64,000 bases of DNA from Phenylobacterium sp. (GTDB lineage: Bacteria; Pseudomonadota; Alphaproteobacteria; Caulobacterales; Caulobacteraceae). The position numbers and the translations under genes were made by a program. Position 1 is the first letter of the stretch, and the number at the start of each line of letters is the position of its first letter. Of the stretch, positions 1 through 8,642 are shown in pieces. Below the pieces are notes generated by a model. The model made no database searches, was not told the origin of the DNA, and was given only the letters and a program-made list of their open reading frames with translations. The DNA lies in contig NZ_JAUYAF010000027.1 of assembly GCF_030693625.1 (NCBI RefSeq), forward strand, positions 41,153 through 105,152, written 5' to 3'.

Positions 1-251
1 CGCGCCACGCCGAGGTTCTTCAGCGACTGGCCCAGCAGCGTCTCCGACTGGCCGTAGGCATAGACGTCGGCGGTGTCGATGAAGTTGACCCCGGCGGCGA
101 GCGCCTTGCCGACGATCCCGTCCACCTCGCCCTGGTCCAGGGCGCCGATCATTTTCCAAATGCCGGCGTCGTTGTCGCCGCCGAAGGTCATGGTCCCCAG
201 GCAGATTTCCGAGACGAACAGGCCGGTCCGGCCAAGCTGGTTGTATTTCAT
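1..251 (-). CDS. Aldo/keto reductase, N-terminal part (runs off the left edge)
   Basis: The visible 83 residues are the N-terminal part of an NADPH-dependent aldo/keto reductase, a TIM-barrel oxidoreductase of the cytoplasm. The start MKYNQLGRTGLFVSEICLGT is the usual first strand and loop of the family. The segment NFIDTADVYAYGQSE supplies the conserved Asp and Tyr of the catalytic tetrad. The rest of the gene, including the catalytic Lys and His, lies outside the window. The next gene on the same strand (zinc alcohol dehydrogenase) ends 60 bases upstream of this start, so the two may be co-transcribed. The substrate cannot be told. A separate decayed aldo/keto reductase fragment is present near position 3,900. 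Confidence 0.9.
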   Translation of the reverse strand, partial: MKYNQLGRTGLFVSEICLGTMTFGGDNDAGIWKMIGALDQGEVDGIVGKALAAGVNFIDTADVYAYGQSETLLGQSLKNLGVA

Positions 252-311
252 GGGGTCGCGCTCCTCAGGCTCAGCAACAGCTAGGCGCGCGCCATGACGG
301 CCGCAACCACG

Positions 312-1346
312 TCAGGGCGTCAGCACCATCTTCAGGGCGCCGGCCTCGCGGGCGTCGAACAGGCGGTAGGCCTCGGCGCCTTCCGACAACGGCATCTGGT
401 GGGTGATGTAGCGCTCGGGACGCAGGCGGCCGCCCTGGATCAGCGGGATCAGTTCGGGCCACCATTTGGGCACCGAGCAGGTGCCGATGCGGAAGGTCAG
501 GTTCTTCATGAACGAGACCCCCATGGGGAAGTCGAAGCCCCGGCTCTGGTTGACCCCGATCACCGAGACCACCCCCATCCGGCCGACGGCCTTCATGGCC
601 AGCGCAATGGTCTCGTCGGCCCCCACCGCCTCCACCGCGCAGTCGGCCATGCGGCCCGAGGTGGCCGCCGCGATCTGGGCGATGGCGTCGTCGCCAAAGG
701 CCTGGGCCCCCAGACTTTCGGCTATGGCCCGGCGCTCGGGCACCCGGTCGATGGCGAACACCCTGCTGGCGCCCAGGACAAAGGCCCCCTCCACCGCCAT
801 CAGGCCGATGGGGCCCAGACCCACCACCACCACGGTCTTGCCGGGACCGACCTCGGCGTAGCGCAGGCCATGCCAGGCGGTGGGCAGGTTGTCGGTGAGC
901 ATCAGGGCCTGGTCGGCGGTGAGGCCCTCGGGGATCGGCGTGCAGTTGAAGTCGGCGGCGGGCACCCGGATGGCCTCGGCCTGGCAGCCCTCCAGCCGAT
1001 GGCTGAGGCCGTAGCACTGCATGGCGTTGTCGGCGCAGAGGTTGATCTCCCCGGCCAGGCAGGGCCCGCAGGCGCCGCAACCCACGGCCGCCGAGATCAT
1101 CACCTTGTCGCCGGACTTCAGGCGCTGGACGCCCCGGCCCACCTCGACAACCTCCCCCACCGCCTCGTGGCCGACGCAGAAGCCGAGATCAGGCGAAAAG
1201 CCGTGGCCTTGGTAGATGTGCAGGTCGCTGCCGCAGATCCCGCAGCGCTCCATCTTCACGATCACGTCGCGGTGGTCGGCCAGGGTCGGGTCCGGGAACC
1301 CCTCATAGCGGATGTCACGAGCCCCCTGGTACAGCAGCGCCTTCAT
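312..1346 (-). CDS. Zinc-dependent alcohol dehydrogenase (MDR family)
   Basis: A 344-residue medium-chain dehydrogenase/reductase that probably oxidises an alcohol or polyol with NAD(P). Catalytic zinc ligands are suggested by CGICGSD (Cys35, Cys38) and GHEAVGEV (His60, Glu61). The structural zinc site is the four-cysteine lobe Cys90, Cys93, Cys96 and Cys104. The nucleotide-binding loop is VVVVGLGPIGL. I chose the ATG at 1346 because AAGGAGG precedes it by a normal spacing; an upstream in-frame extension of 18 residues is unlikely. It lies directly upstream of the aldo/keto reductase on the same strand. The exact substrate is unknown. Confidence 0.88.
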   Translation of the reverse strand: MKALLYQGARDIRYEGFPDPTLADHRDVIVKMERCGICGSDLHIYQGHGFSPDLGFCVGHEAVGEVVEVGRGVQRLKSGDKVMISAAVGCGACGPCLAGEINLCADNAMQCYGLSHRLEGCQAEAIRVPAADFNCTPIPEGLTADQALMLTDNLPTAWHGLRYAEVGPGKTVVVVGLGPIGLMAVEGAFVLGASRVFAIDRVPERRAIAESLGAQAFGDDAIAQIAAATSGRMADCAVEAVGADETIALAMKAVGRMGVVSVIGVNQSRGFDFPMGVSFMKNLTFRIGTCSVPKWWPELIPLIQGGRLRPERYITHQMPLSEGAEAYRLFDAREAGALKMVLTP

Positions 1347-1464
1347 GGATCGAGCCTCCTTTTTCTTTAAGGGAACGCCGCCTGACCCAGGGGCGGTCAA
1401 GGGGCGGGCTTGACGGCCAGGCTTGCGACCCCCAGCCTACCTTGAGTTGTTGGGGGGACGTCAG

Positions 1465-1638
1465 ATGATCACCAGGCGAACGGCCGTCGCGGCCGGCATG
1501 CTGCCGTTTGTCCTGCCCCACCTGGGCTCAGCCGCGGTGGAGGCCCGCACCGAGATGGGCGAGAAGGTGATCATCAACATCAAGACCTGGATGGACGGGC
1601 ACAAGCCCCCAGACCGGGTCCTGACGTCGATGCTGTAG
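1465..1638 (+). CDS. Short ORF with signal-like N-terminus, possibly truncated
   Basis: A 57-residue reading frame starting MITRRTAVAAGMLPFVLP. It has a twin-Arg-like start and a hydrophobic stretch ending near AVEA, as in an exported protein, followed by only about 30 residues ending in HKPPDRVLTSML. A G-rich stretch (GGGGGG, 1452-1457) lies about seven bases upstream of the ATG. The 3' end coincides with the first copy of an imperfect duplication (see 1586-1720), and the second copy is out of frame. I do not recognise a family. It may be the 5' remnant of a larger exported protein or a spurious ORF. Confidence 0.35.
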   Translation: MITRRTAVAAGMLPFVLPHLGSAAVEARTEMGEKVIINIKTWMDGHKPPDRVLTSML

Positions 1639-1720
1639 GGCAAAGGCTCGACCAAAGGTCGCACCCCCAAGCCTGGATGGATGGCCACAAGCCGCGCGAC
1701 CGGGCCCTGACCTCGACGCC
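1586..1720 (+). repeat. Imperfect direct repeat, two copies of about 49 bp
   Basis: Copy one is at about 1586-1634 and copy two at about 1672-1720, offset by 86 bases, with roughly 40 of 49 positions equal. Both encode the same peptide: copy one WMDGHKPPDRVLTS and copy two WMDGHKPRDRALTS. The 86-base offset is not a multiple of three, so only one copy can be in frame with the ORF starting at 1465. It looks like a duplicated coding module that decayed. Confidence 0.75.
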
Positions 1721-1728
1721 CTCCGGCC

Positions 1729-3654
1729 TCAGAACGCCTCCCAGAGCTCAGGCTTCGGCTTGCGCTGCGCCGACCCGTCCCGGGCCGCTGGGGGGAAGGC
1801 GTGGCGCAAGGCCTGCTGCTGGCCCCGGGCGCCCCGGACGGTCGCGGATGAGGCGGCCAGCGCCACCACAGCGCCGGTCTCGAACTGTCCCACCAGACGG
1901 GTCAAATCGGTCGTCTCGTTGGCCAGGGCCAGACTGGCCGCCGTCGACTGCTCGACCATGGCGGCGTTCTGCTGGGTCATCTGGTCCATCTGGTTCACGG
2001 CGATGTTCACCTGGGCCAGGCCCGTGGCCTGCTCCTGGGCCGACGCCGAGATCGCGCTGACGATCTCTGTGATTTCCGCGACCTGGGTGACGATGCGCTC
2101 CAGGGCCTTGCCGGTCTGACCGACCAGATCGACGCCCAGGCCGACCTGGGCCGAGGACGCAGCGATCAGGGTCTTGATCTCCTTCGAGGCCGTGGCGGAG
2201 CGCTGGGCCAGGGCCCGCACCTCGGAGGCCACCACGGCGAAGCCGCGCCCGGCCTCTCCGGCGCGGGCGGCTTCGACGCCCGCATTGAGGGCCAGCAGGT
2301 TGGTCTGGAAGGCGATCTCGTCGATCACCCCGATGATCTGACCGATCTCCCGGGCCGAGGCCTCGATGCCGCCCATGGCCGCGACGGCGCGACCGACCAC
2401 TTCACCGCTGGTCTCGGCGTCGCCGCGGGCGGTCGCGACCACCGTGCGGGCGTGGCTCGCGCCCTCGGCGGTGTGCTTCACCGTGGCGGTGATCTGATCG
2501 AGGGCTGCGGCGGTTTCCTCAAGGCTGGCCGCCTGCTGCTCGGTGCGGCGCGACAGGTTATCAGCCGCCTGGCTGATCTCGCCGGCGCCCGAGCCGATGG
2601 CGGCGGTGGCGGTGGCCACCTCCTGCATGGTGCGCTGCAGGTTGGACATGGTGTCGTTGAAGGTGGTCCTGAGACCCTCATAGTCGGACGCAAAGGCGTC
2701 CTGGAGCCGGAAGGTCAGGTCGCCGCCGGAGAGCTTGTCCAGACCGGCGGCGATGGCGGTGACCACCGTGGCCTGCTCGGCGGCGGACCTCGCGCGGGCC
2801 GCCTCGTTCTGGCCCCGGTCGGCCTGGGCCTCCGCCCGCTGTGCGATCGCTTCGGCTTCCAGCCGCTTCATCGCCAGGCCGTTGTCCTTGAAGACCTGGA
2901 CCGACTTCGCCATGACCCCGATCTCGTCGCCGCGCGACCGCCCCTCCACCTCGACGGTGAGGTCTCCGGCCGAGAGCTCAGCCATGCGGTGGGAGAGGTC
3001 GGTCAGGGGGCGGGAAATCTTGCTGACCGCGACCCAGGCTCCAACGGCCAGAGAGGACAGCAGCCCGGCCAGGCCGACGATCCACACCAAGCGGATCGAA
3101 CTGACCACCGAGGCCGAGTTGGCCGCTGAGGCGTCCTGGCCGAGTTTGGTTTGCGAATCGCTGAAGGCCACAAACTTGTCGATCAGACTCTTGATGTCCT
3201 GGTCGGCGCGCTTGAGCGTGGCCGTCGCCTCGACGGCTTCGTTGCGCAGGGCCTGGGCGGTCGCGGCCTCAAGAACCCGGTCGACGACTGCGAGCTGGCT
3301 CTTGAAATCGTCATAGGCGGCGGCGTTCTCAGGGGCGAGCAGCCGCGCCTCATCCAGCAGCTTCACCGCGGCGGCGTTGCTCTTGGCCACCTGTTCTGCC
3401 GCCTCGACGGCCTCCTTCGATTGGGGATCGTGGGCGACGACGCGATAGGCGTTGTACCCCATGTCCGTCATCAGCCGGCCCGCACGGATCGTCCGGATCA
3501 TGGCCGCCGCTCGGTGGTCGAGGTCAGCCGAATAGCTGGCGTCGATCGCCGTCAGCTTCGAGGTCGAGAACAACAGCAGGCCCAGGCTGGCGATCCCCAG
3601 GAGTCCCATAACCAGCAGGATTTTCGTGGCGATCTTCAAGTCGTCGAGTTTCAT
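1729..3654 (-). CDS. Methyl-accepting chemotaxis protein
   Basis: A 641-residue chemoreceptor that sits in the inner membrane and controls CheA through CheW. Transmembrane segments are at about residues 10-31 and 189-210, framing a helical periplasmic domain of about 155 residues. A HAMP domain (about 211-263) follows, then a second HAMP-like stretch ([10 protein letters not shown]), then the methylated coiled coil with the signalling hairpin around [16 protein letters not shown]. The protein ends in LWEAF, which matches the xWxxF pentapeptide that docks the CheR methyltransferase and CheB in other receptors. The start is [11 protein letters not shown]; the upstream in-frame extension is decayed aldo/keto reductase sequence. 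No che genes adjoin it, so its ligand is unknown. Confidence 0.93.
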   Translation of the reverse strand: MKLDDLKIATKILLVMGLLGIASLGLLLFSTSKLTAIDASYSADLDHRAAAMIRTIRAGRLMTDMGYNAYRVVAHDPQSKEAVEAAEQVAKSNAAAVKLLDEARLLAPENAAAYDDFKSQLAVVDRVLEAATAQALRNEAVEATATLKRADQDIKSLIDKFVAFSDSQTKLGQDASAANSASVVSSIRLVWIVGLAGLLSSLAVGAWVAVSKISRPLTDLSHRMAELSAGDLTVEVEGRSRGDEIGVMAKSVQVFKDNGLAMKRLEAEAIAQRAEAQADRGQNEAARARSAAEQATVVTAIAAGLDKLSGGDLTFRLQDAFASDYEGLRTTFNDTMSNLQRTMQEVATATAAIGSGAGEISQAADNLSRRTEQQAASLEETAAALDQITATVKHTAEGASHARTVVATARGDAETSGEVVGRAVAAMGGIEASAREIGQIIGVIDEIAFQTNLLALNAGVEAARAGEAGRGFAVVASEVRALAQRSATASKEIKTLIAASSAQVGLGVDLVGQTGKALERIVTQVAEITEIVSAISASAQEQATGLAQVNIAVNQMDQMTQQNAAMVEQSTAASLALANETTDLTRLVGQFETGAVVALAASSATVRGARGQQQALRHAFPPAARDGSAQRKPKPELWEAF

Positions 3655-3779
3655 TGGGAGGCCCCGGCCGCACGCGCGCCAGACTTGGCCGCGTCGGGAG
3701 GGACGCGCCCTGGAGGCTTCCCACTCCTTAAGATCACCAGCGCCGCGTCGAAGGAGCGCGGGCGCCCGGGTCCCGCTAG

Positions 3780-3952
3780 ACGGCCTGGGCCGGCGGGCGC
3801 GGCCCTGGCGTTCCAGCATTCGGCCGGGATATTCGGACTGCATGGCGCTGATTTCGTCGAGCGTGGCCCATCCCAGCCGGCGTCAGCACTCGGTCCACGG
3901 CGGCCAGGTTGTCGTCCAGCTGTTGGAGGGTCTTGGCCCCGATGATGGGGCT
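3780..3952 (-). pseudogene. Aldo/keto reductase C-terminal remnant, frameshifted
   Basis: The minus strand reads SPIIGAKTLQQLDDNLAAV then DRVLTPAGM, a typical aldo/keto reductase C-terminal segment. The matching continuation [19 protein letters not shown] is in another frame, consistent with a single extra G near the ATGGGCC around 3870. The N-terminal 200 or so residues are missing. The second frame runs on openly into the chemoreceptor start, so automated callers may extend that gene wrongly. It is broken by truncation and frameshift and cannot make a functional enzyme. Confidence 0.8.
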
Positions 3953-3960
3953 GAGAGCCC

Positions 3961-4020
3961 GAGATGGAGCTCGACGTGCTGAAGCGCTGCGTGGACTTCC
4001 TGGGCAAGGCCTTCGCCTAG
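3961..4020 (+). pseudogene. C-terminal remnant of an unidentified gene
   Basis: The plus strand reads EMELDVLKRCVDFLGKAFA followed by TAG, which looks like the last helix of a real protein, possibly an alpha/beta hydrolase. Nothing upstream continues it: it abuts the truncated 5' edge of the aldo/keto reductase remnant within about ten bases. Its stop overlaps the moeB stop tail to tail. I infer it is the surviving 3' end of a gene whose 5' part was deleted. Confidence 0.5.
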
Positions 4021-4763
4021 GATCCCCGCCCTCCGCAGACCTCGCACTCCGGGTCGGGGCCGATCTTCACCGTTCGGGTTTCGCCGGACAGGCCGTCATA
4101 GATCAACAGGCGGCCGTTTAGCGGGTCGCCCGCGCCGGTGAGCAGCTTGATGGCCTCAAGGGCCATCATCGACCCGACCACCCCGGCCAGCGCCCCCACC
4201 ACGCCCACGGCCGAGCAGGTCTCGGCGTCCGGCGGAACCTCGGGCACCAGGCAGCGGTAGCAGGGGGCGCGGCGGAAGACCCCGACCTGGCCGGTCCAGC
4301 GGCCGATGGCGCCCGACACCAGGGTCACGTGCTCGGCCACGCAGGCGGCGTTGACCGTGAAGCGGGTGGTGAAGTCGTCGGTGCCGTCCAGCACCAGGTC
4401 GCAGCCCCGCACCAGGCCCCGCGCATTAGCCTCTTCCAGATGGACCGGAACGCGCTCGATGTTGACGTGGGGGTTGAGCGCCTTCAGCCGGTCGGCGGCG
4501 GCCTCCACCTTGCAGCGGCCCACGTCGCCCTCGGTGTAGATCACCTGGCGCTGCAGGTTGGAGACGTCGACCGTGTCGGCATCGACCAGCACCAGGGTCC
4601 CGACCCCGGCGGCGGCGAGATAGAGGGCGGCGGGCGCGCCCAGGCCTCCGGCCCCCACGATCAGCACCCGGGCGGCCTTCAGCCGCTGCTGCCCCGGGCC
4701 GCCGACCTCGCGCAGCACCAGGTGGCGGGCATAGCGTTCGACCTCATCGTCGGAAAAACTCAT
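4017..4763 (-). CDS. moeB: Molybdopterin-synthase adenylyltransferase (MoeB/ThiF family)
   Basis: A 248-residue E1-like enzyme of the HesA/MoeB/ThiF family. It adenylates the C-terminal Gly-Gly of a ubiquitin-like sulfur carrier (MoaD for molybdopterin, or ThiS for thiamin). The ATP site shows VGAGGLGAP (37-44), the DADTVDVSNLQRQ segment (61-73) and Lys85. Two CxxC pairs, CYRC and CEVC, form the expected zinc site. The length is normal for MoeB and no rhodanese domain is fused. It stands alone here, with no moa or thi genes beside it, so the partner carrier (MoaD or ThiS) is inferred from the family only. Confidence 0.85.
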   Translation of the reverse strand: MSFSDDEVERYARHLVLREVGGPGQQRLKAARVLIVGAGGLGAPAALYLAAAGVGTLVLVDADTVDVSNLQRQVIYTEGDVGRCKVEAAADRLKALNPHVNIERVPVHLEEANARGLVRGCDLVLDGTDDFTTRFTVNAACVAEHVTLVSGAIGRWTGQVGVFRRAPCYRCLVPEVPPDAETCSAVGVVGALAGVVGSMMALEAIKLLTGAGDPLNGRLLIYDGLSGETRTVKIGPDPECEVCGGRGS

Positions 4764-4768
4764 CGTCC

Positions 4769-4796
4769 TTGACCTAGACCCCTCGCCTGCTCACAT
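4769..4796 (+). promoter_or_regulatory. Possible housekeeping promoter of hslV
   Basis: TTGACC at 4769-4774 is followed after 14 bases by GCTCACAT at 4789-4796. This resembles the Caulobacter housekeeping pattern TTGAC-N(10-14)-GCTANAWC with mismatches in the second element. Transcription would start very near the hslV ATG at 4805, giving a short or absent leader. No convincing heat-shock sigma-32 element was seen in this 41-base gap. This is pattern matching only. Confidence 0.28.
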
Positions 4797-4804
4797 CGGC
4801 TCAC

Positions 4805-5353
4805 ATGAGCAATCCTAGCAACTTTCCCGACTGGCACGGCACCACCATCCTAGCCGTGCGCAAGGACGGCCATACCGTCATCGCCGGCGACGGCCAGGTG
4901 TCGATGGGCCAGACCATCGTCAAGGGCAACGCCCGCAAGGTCCGCGCCCTGGCCGGCGGCAAGGTGATCGCCGGGTTCGCGGGCGCCACCGCCGACGCCC
5001 TGACCCTGATCGAGCGCCTTGAAGCCAAGCTCGAGCAGTATCCCGACCAGCTGGCCCGGGCCTGCGTGGACCTGGCCAAGGACTGGCGCACCGACCGCTA
5101 CCTGCGCAAGCTGGAGGCCATGCTGCTGGTGGCCGACAGGGAGAAAATCTTCACCGTCACCGGGGTGGGCGACGTGCTGGAGCCGGAAACCGGCGTCGCG
5201 GCCATCGGCTCGGGGGGCAACTATGCGCTCGCCGCCGCCCTGGCCTTCATGGAGACCGACAAGGACGCCGAGGCGGTCGCCCGGGACGCCATGGCCATCG
5301 CCGCCAAGATCTGCGTCTACACCAACGGCAATTTGACGGTGGAAATCCTCTAG
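4805..5353 (+). CDS. hslV: ATP-dependent protease peptidase subunit HslV
   Basis: The 182-residue proteolytic subunit of the HslVU (ClpQY) protease, a proteasome-like dodecamer working with the HslU ATPase on misfolded and regulatory proteins. The segment [13 protein letters not shown] gives the N-terminal nucleophile Thr13 after removal of a 12-residue propeptide, and GDGQVSMG follows as in the family. It ends [10 protein letters not shown]-like (NGNLTVEIL), the usual C-terminus. hslU lies 1.4 kb downstream on the same strand, but two unrelated genes lie between them. It is divergent from moeB with a 41-base gap. Confidence 0.97.
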   Translation: MSNPSNFPDWHGTTILAVRKDGHTVIAGDGQVSMGQTIVKGNARKVRALAGGKVIAGFAGATADALTLIERLEAKLEQYPDQLARACVDLAKDWRTDRYLRKLEAMLLVADREKIFTVTGVGDVLEPETGVAAIGSGGNYALAAALAFMETDKDAEAVARDAMAIAAKICVYTNGNLTVEIL

Positions 5354-5431
5354 CGACCTGTCCAATCCTTCACTTGAGGCGGGCTCGCGGTGGGGCCTAG
5401 CTAGGGGGCGATAAGCTGGGGAGCTGTCGTC

Positions 5432-6277
5432 ATGTCCAAAGTCGCCCTCTTCACCCTCCTGGCCTTCGCCGCCGCCCCGGCCTTCGCGGCGCCTGTCGAC
5501 CCCGCCCCTGTGGTGGCCGCCGAGCGGGCCTTCGCCGCCGATGGCCTGGCGCTGGGCGTGCGCGACGCCTTCCTCAAGCACTCGGCGCCGGACGCCATCG
5601 TCTTCCAGCCCGATGTGCAGAAGGTGCACGAGACCTTCCCGAAGCAGGATCCCGACAAGGGTGGCCCGCCCCTGGTCTGGTGGCCGCTGTGGGCCGGGAT
5701 CGCGCGGTCCGGCGACCTGGGCTTCACCACCGGCCCCTACAGCTATGACGGCCAACTGCGCGGCTATTATTTCACCGTCTGGAAGAAGCAGGCCGATGGC
5801 GGGTGGAAATGGGTCTATGACGGCGGGCCGCCCTCCGACGCCTCGAGCGCCGCGCCCCAGGGCTCGCAGCCGGCCTATCTTCCGGTCTCGACCACCAAGG
5901 GCAAGCACCCGGAATCGGCCCTCGCCGACGTCCGCAAGGCTGAGGCCGCCCTGGCCGCCGCCGCCAGGGTCGAGGTCGCCGCCGCCTATAAAGCCGTCTT
6001 GATTTCCGGCGCCCGGGTCGCCGGCTCCCGCGCAGCGCCTGGCGAAACGCCCGACGCCCAAGCCACGGAACTGGCCACTCGGACCAGAACCATCGACTTC
6101 GCCGCCCTGGGCGGGGAGGTCTCCCTGGCTGGCGACTTGGCGTGGACCTATGGCGACGCCGCCTGGGTGCGGGACAGCCAGGCCCGACAGGGTCACTATG
6201 TCCGCATCTGGCAGCTTGGCCCCAAGGGCTGGGGCCTGGTCTACGACATGATCCTGGCCTCGCCGCCGAAGGCCTAG
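5432..6277 (+). CDS. Exported protein with two NTF2/DUF4440-like domains
   Basis: A 281-residue protein with a clear signal peptide (MSKVALFTLLAFAAAPAFAA), so probably periplasmic. Two related halves are visible. Residues 25-135 have VVAAERAFAADGLALGVRDAF, an aromatic core and FTVWKKQADGGWKWVYDGG. Residues 165-281 have AAYKAVLISGARV and VRIWQLGPKGWGLVYDMI. The alternating pattern ending in W-x-x-VYD is typical of SnoaL/DUF4440 NTF2-like folds, which bind small hydrophobic ligands or act as enzymes; no active site can be named. GGGGAG lies eight bases before the ATG. It is placed between hslV and hslU. Its stop overlaps the opposing DUF1801 gene by four bases. Confidence 0.75.
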   Translation: MSKVALFTLLAFAAAPAFAAPVDPAPVVAAERAFAADGLALGVRDAFLKHSAPDAIVFQPDVQKVHETFPKQDPDKGGPPLVWWPLWAGIARSGDLGFTTGPYSYDGQLRGYYFTVWKKQADGGWKWVYDGGPPSDASSAAPQGSQPAYLPVSTTKGKHPESALADVRKAEAALAAAARVEVAAAYKAVLISGARVAGSRAAPGETPDAQATELATRTRTIDFAALGGEVSLAGDLAWTYGDAAWVRDSQARQGHYVRIWQLGPKGWGLVYDMILASPPKA

Positions 6278-6651
6278 CGCTTCTTCTTCGCCGCCCGCGC
6301 CGCGGCGGCGGCCTGGTCCTGTTCAATCCGGCGGGCCACGATGTCGGCGATCAGCTGGGGCGGCAGAGGTTTCTCCGGCTGGAAGCGGATAGCGCCCTTG
6401 CTGGTCTGGTAGCCGGTCAGCCGATCGGCGAATTCCGCCACCAGGCCACCGGGATAGAGGGCGCAATGGGCCTTGCCGGCGGCGAACCAGACCAGCACCC
6501 CCTGACGGCGCACCGCCGGCATGCCGTAGCTGATGCATTCAACAGCCGCCGGCGCGGCGGCCAGGATCTGGCGGCGCAGCACCTCCAGGGCCTCGCGCTG
6601 CGCCGCCGGCAGGGTGGCGAGATAGGCGTCGGTATTGGCGGGCGCCGGCAT
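6274..6651 (-). CDS. DUF1801 (YdhG-like) domain protein
   Basis: A 125-residue cytoplasmic protein of the DUF1801/YdhG type. The motif [22 protein letters not shown], the ALYPGG segment and the [13 protein letters not shown] segment are the family hallmarks. It ends in an Ala/Lys-rich tail ([10 protein letters not shown]). The family is small and poorly characterised; a frataxin-like fold and an iron-related role were proposed for a Bacillus member, and nothing here tests that. GGAGAGA precedes the chosen ATG at 6651. It lies antisense between the exported NTF2-like gene and hslU. Confidence 0.8.
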   Translation of the reverse strand: MPAPANTDAYLATLPAAQREALEVLRRQILAAAPAAVECISYGMPAVRRQGVLVWFAAGKAHCALYPGGLVAEFADRLTGYQTSKGAIRFQPEKPLPPQLIADIVARRIEQDQAAAAARAAKKKR

Positions 6652-6763
6652 CGGCTCTCTCCAGCTCTGGATCCTGGCCCAAGGACGCATCGGGCCGGCG
6701 GAATCCGACTCAGGCCCGCCGCTTCGTCTTGAACCGCCCAGATCGTACCTATCTAACGGCGCT

Positions 6764-8071
6764 ATGACCGAATTCTCACCGCGCGAAATCGTCTCCGAAC
6801 TCGACCGCTTCATCGTCGGCCATGCCGAGGCCAAGAAGGCTGTCGCCGTCGCCCTGCGCAACCGCTGGCGCCGCCGCCGAGTGCCTGAGGCCCTGCGCGA
6901 CGAGGTGACGCCCAAGAACATCCTGCTGATCGGCCCCACCGGGGTCGGCAAGACCGAGATCGCACGGCGCCTGGCGCGCCTGGCCCAGGCCCCGTTCCTG
7001 AAGGTGGAGGCCACCAAGTTCACCGAGGTCGGCTATGTCGGCCGCGACGTGGACCAGATCGTGCGCGACCTGGTGGAGATCTCGCTGTCCATGGTGCGCG
7101 AAAAGCGCCGGGCCGCCGTCCGCGCCAAGGCCGAGGCCGCCGCCGAGGAGCGCATCCTCGACGCCCTGACCGGCCCCGGCTCCACCGCCGCCCGCGAGAG
7201 CTTCCGCAAGAAGCTTAGGACCGGCGAGCTGGACGACAAGGAGGTGGAGCTGACCCTGGCCGACACCGGTGGCGGCATGCCGATGTTCGACATTCCGGGC
7301 CAGCCGGGCTCGCAGATGGGCATGCTCAATCTCGGCGAGATGATGGGCAAGGCCTTCGGCGGCCGCACCAAGACGCACAAGACCACGGTCGCCGCGGCCC
7401 ACGCTCCGCTCATCGCCGAGGAAAGCGACAAGCTGCTGGACCAGGAGGCCCTGACCCAGGAGGCCATAGAGCTGGCCGAGAACCAGGGCATCGTCTTCCT
7501 CGACGAGATCGACAAGGTGGCCACCAGCCGCGAACGCTCAGGCGGCGCCGATGTCTCCCGCGAGGGGGTCCAGCGCGACCTGCTGCCCCTGATTGAGGGC
7601 ACCACCGTCTCCACCAAGCACGGGCCGGTGAAGACCGACCACGTGCTGTTCATCGCCTCGGGCGCCTTCCACGTGGCCAAGCCCTCGGACCTGTTGCCGG
7701 AACTGCAAGGCCGCCTGCCGATCCGGGTGGAGCTGAAGCCGCTCAGCCGCGACGACATGCGCCGCATTCTCACCGAGCCCGAGGCCAACCTCATCCGCCA
7801 GCACCAGGCCCTGCTGGCCACCGAGGGCGTGACCCTGACCTTCACCGGCGAAGCCGTCGACGCCTTGGCCGACGCTGCCGTGGCGGTGAACAGTTCGGTG
7901 GAGAACATCGGCGCGCGCCGGCTGCAGACCATCCTGGAAAAGGTGCTGGAGGAGATCAGCTTCACCGCCTCGGACCGTTCGGGCGAGACCATCAGCATCG
8001 ACGCTGACTATGTGCAGGCCCATGTCGGCGACCTGGCCAAGGACGCCGACCTCTCGCGGTTCATCCTGTAG
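6764..8071 (+). CDS. hslU: ATP-dependent protease ATPase subunit HslU
   Basis: The 435-residue AAA+ unfoldase that feeds substrates into HslV. The Walker A box GPTGVGKT is at residues 57-64, the pore loop GYVGRD lies near residue 91, and Walker B is IVFLDEIDK. The variable I-domain spans roughly residues 110-240. Sensor-2 is [15 protein letters not shown], and the C-terminus DLSRFIL docks into HslV. The start [14 protein letters not shown] fits the family; a longer upstream frame is not conserved. It is separated from hslV by 1.4 kb. Confidence 0.97.
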   Translation: MTEFSPREIVSELDRFIVGHAEAKKAVAVALRNRWRRRRVPEALRDEVTPKNILLIGPTGVGKTEIARRLARLAQAPFLKVEATKFTEVGYVGRDVDQIVRDLVEISLSMVREKRRAAVRAKAEAAAEERILDALTGPGSTAARESFRKKLRTGELDDKEVELTLADTGGGMPMFDIPGQPGSQMGMLNLGEMMGKAFGGRTKTHKTTVAAAHAPLIAEESDKLLDQEALTQEAIELAENQGIVFLDEIDKVATSRERSGGADVSREGVQRDLLPLIEGTTVSTKHGPVKTDHVLFIASGAFHVAKPSDLLPELQGRLPIRVELKPLSRDDMRRILTEPEANLIRQHQALLATEGVTLTFTGEAVDALADAAVAVNSSVENIGARRLQTILEKVLEEISFTASDRSGETISIDADYVQAHVGDLAKDADLSRFIL

Positions 8072-8075
8072 GGCG

Positions 8076-8549
8076 CTAGAACCGCGCCCGCCGGGCCGAG
8101 TAGATCGCGCCCTCGAGGGCCTTGGCGAATTCGGCCCGCTCGGCGGGGCTGAGCGCCCGGGCCACCGGGGCCTCCTTGCCCGACAGGGCCAGGCGCAGGT
8201 CGATCGCGTGGTCGTCCTCGGTCAGCAGGGTGACGCGGGTGAAGGCCGTGGGGCTTTCCCACATCAGCTTCTTCCAGGTCGGGGTCTCCTGAAACACCTG
8301 CACCTGGCGGTCGGTGACCCGGACCCGCTCGATCTGCTTGGCCGCGGCGAAGCTGACCAGGAAGGCCACCACGACCGCCACCAGATCCAGCCCCAGGAAC
8401 ATCGGCACGAAGACCGCGCCCATGGAGAGGAAGACCGCGGCCGAGGCGCAGTTGAGCACCGTCAGCACCGTGATCAGCACCACGAACCCACGCCGCGACA
8501 GGCTGCGGTTGGGCCGGATCTCGGCGTCCATGAAGACCAGATCATCCAT
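8076..8549 (-). CDS. DUF2244 inner-membrane protein
   Basis: A 157-residue protein with the DUF2244 layout. A short N-terminal segment (DAEIRPNRSLSRRGF) comes first, then two adjacent transmembrane helices (about residues 23-45 and 48-70), then a cytoplasmic domain with VRVTDRQVQVFQETPTWKKLMWESPTAFTRV. The C-terminal part follows the family, including the final SARRARF. Its function is unknown; in alphaproteobacteria it often lies beside nth or cytochrome oxidase genes, and here nth is divergent 94 bases away. It faces hslU tail to tail. Confidence 0.85.
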   Translation of the reverse strand: MDDLVFMDAEIRPNRSLSRRGFVVLITVLTVLNCASAAVFLSMGAVFVPMFLGLDLVAVVVAFLVSFAAAKQIERVRVTDRQVQVFQETPTWKKLMWESPTAFTRVTLLTEDDHAIDLRLALSGKEAPVARALSPAERAEFAKALEGAIYSARRARF

Positions 8550-8642
8550 GACCGCGCCAGGTTAGGCGATTTGCGGACGTCCAAACAGGCGCCACGTGCG
8601 CTGGGCCTTGGCGAAGCAGCCCGCGGCGTACCATGGTCGGCC

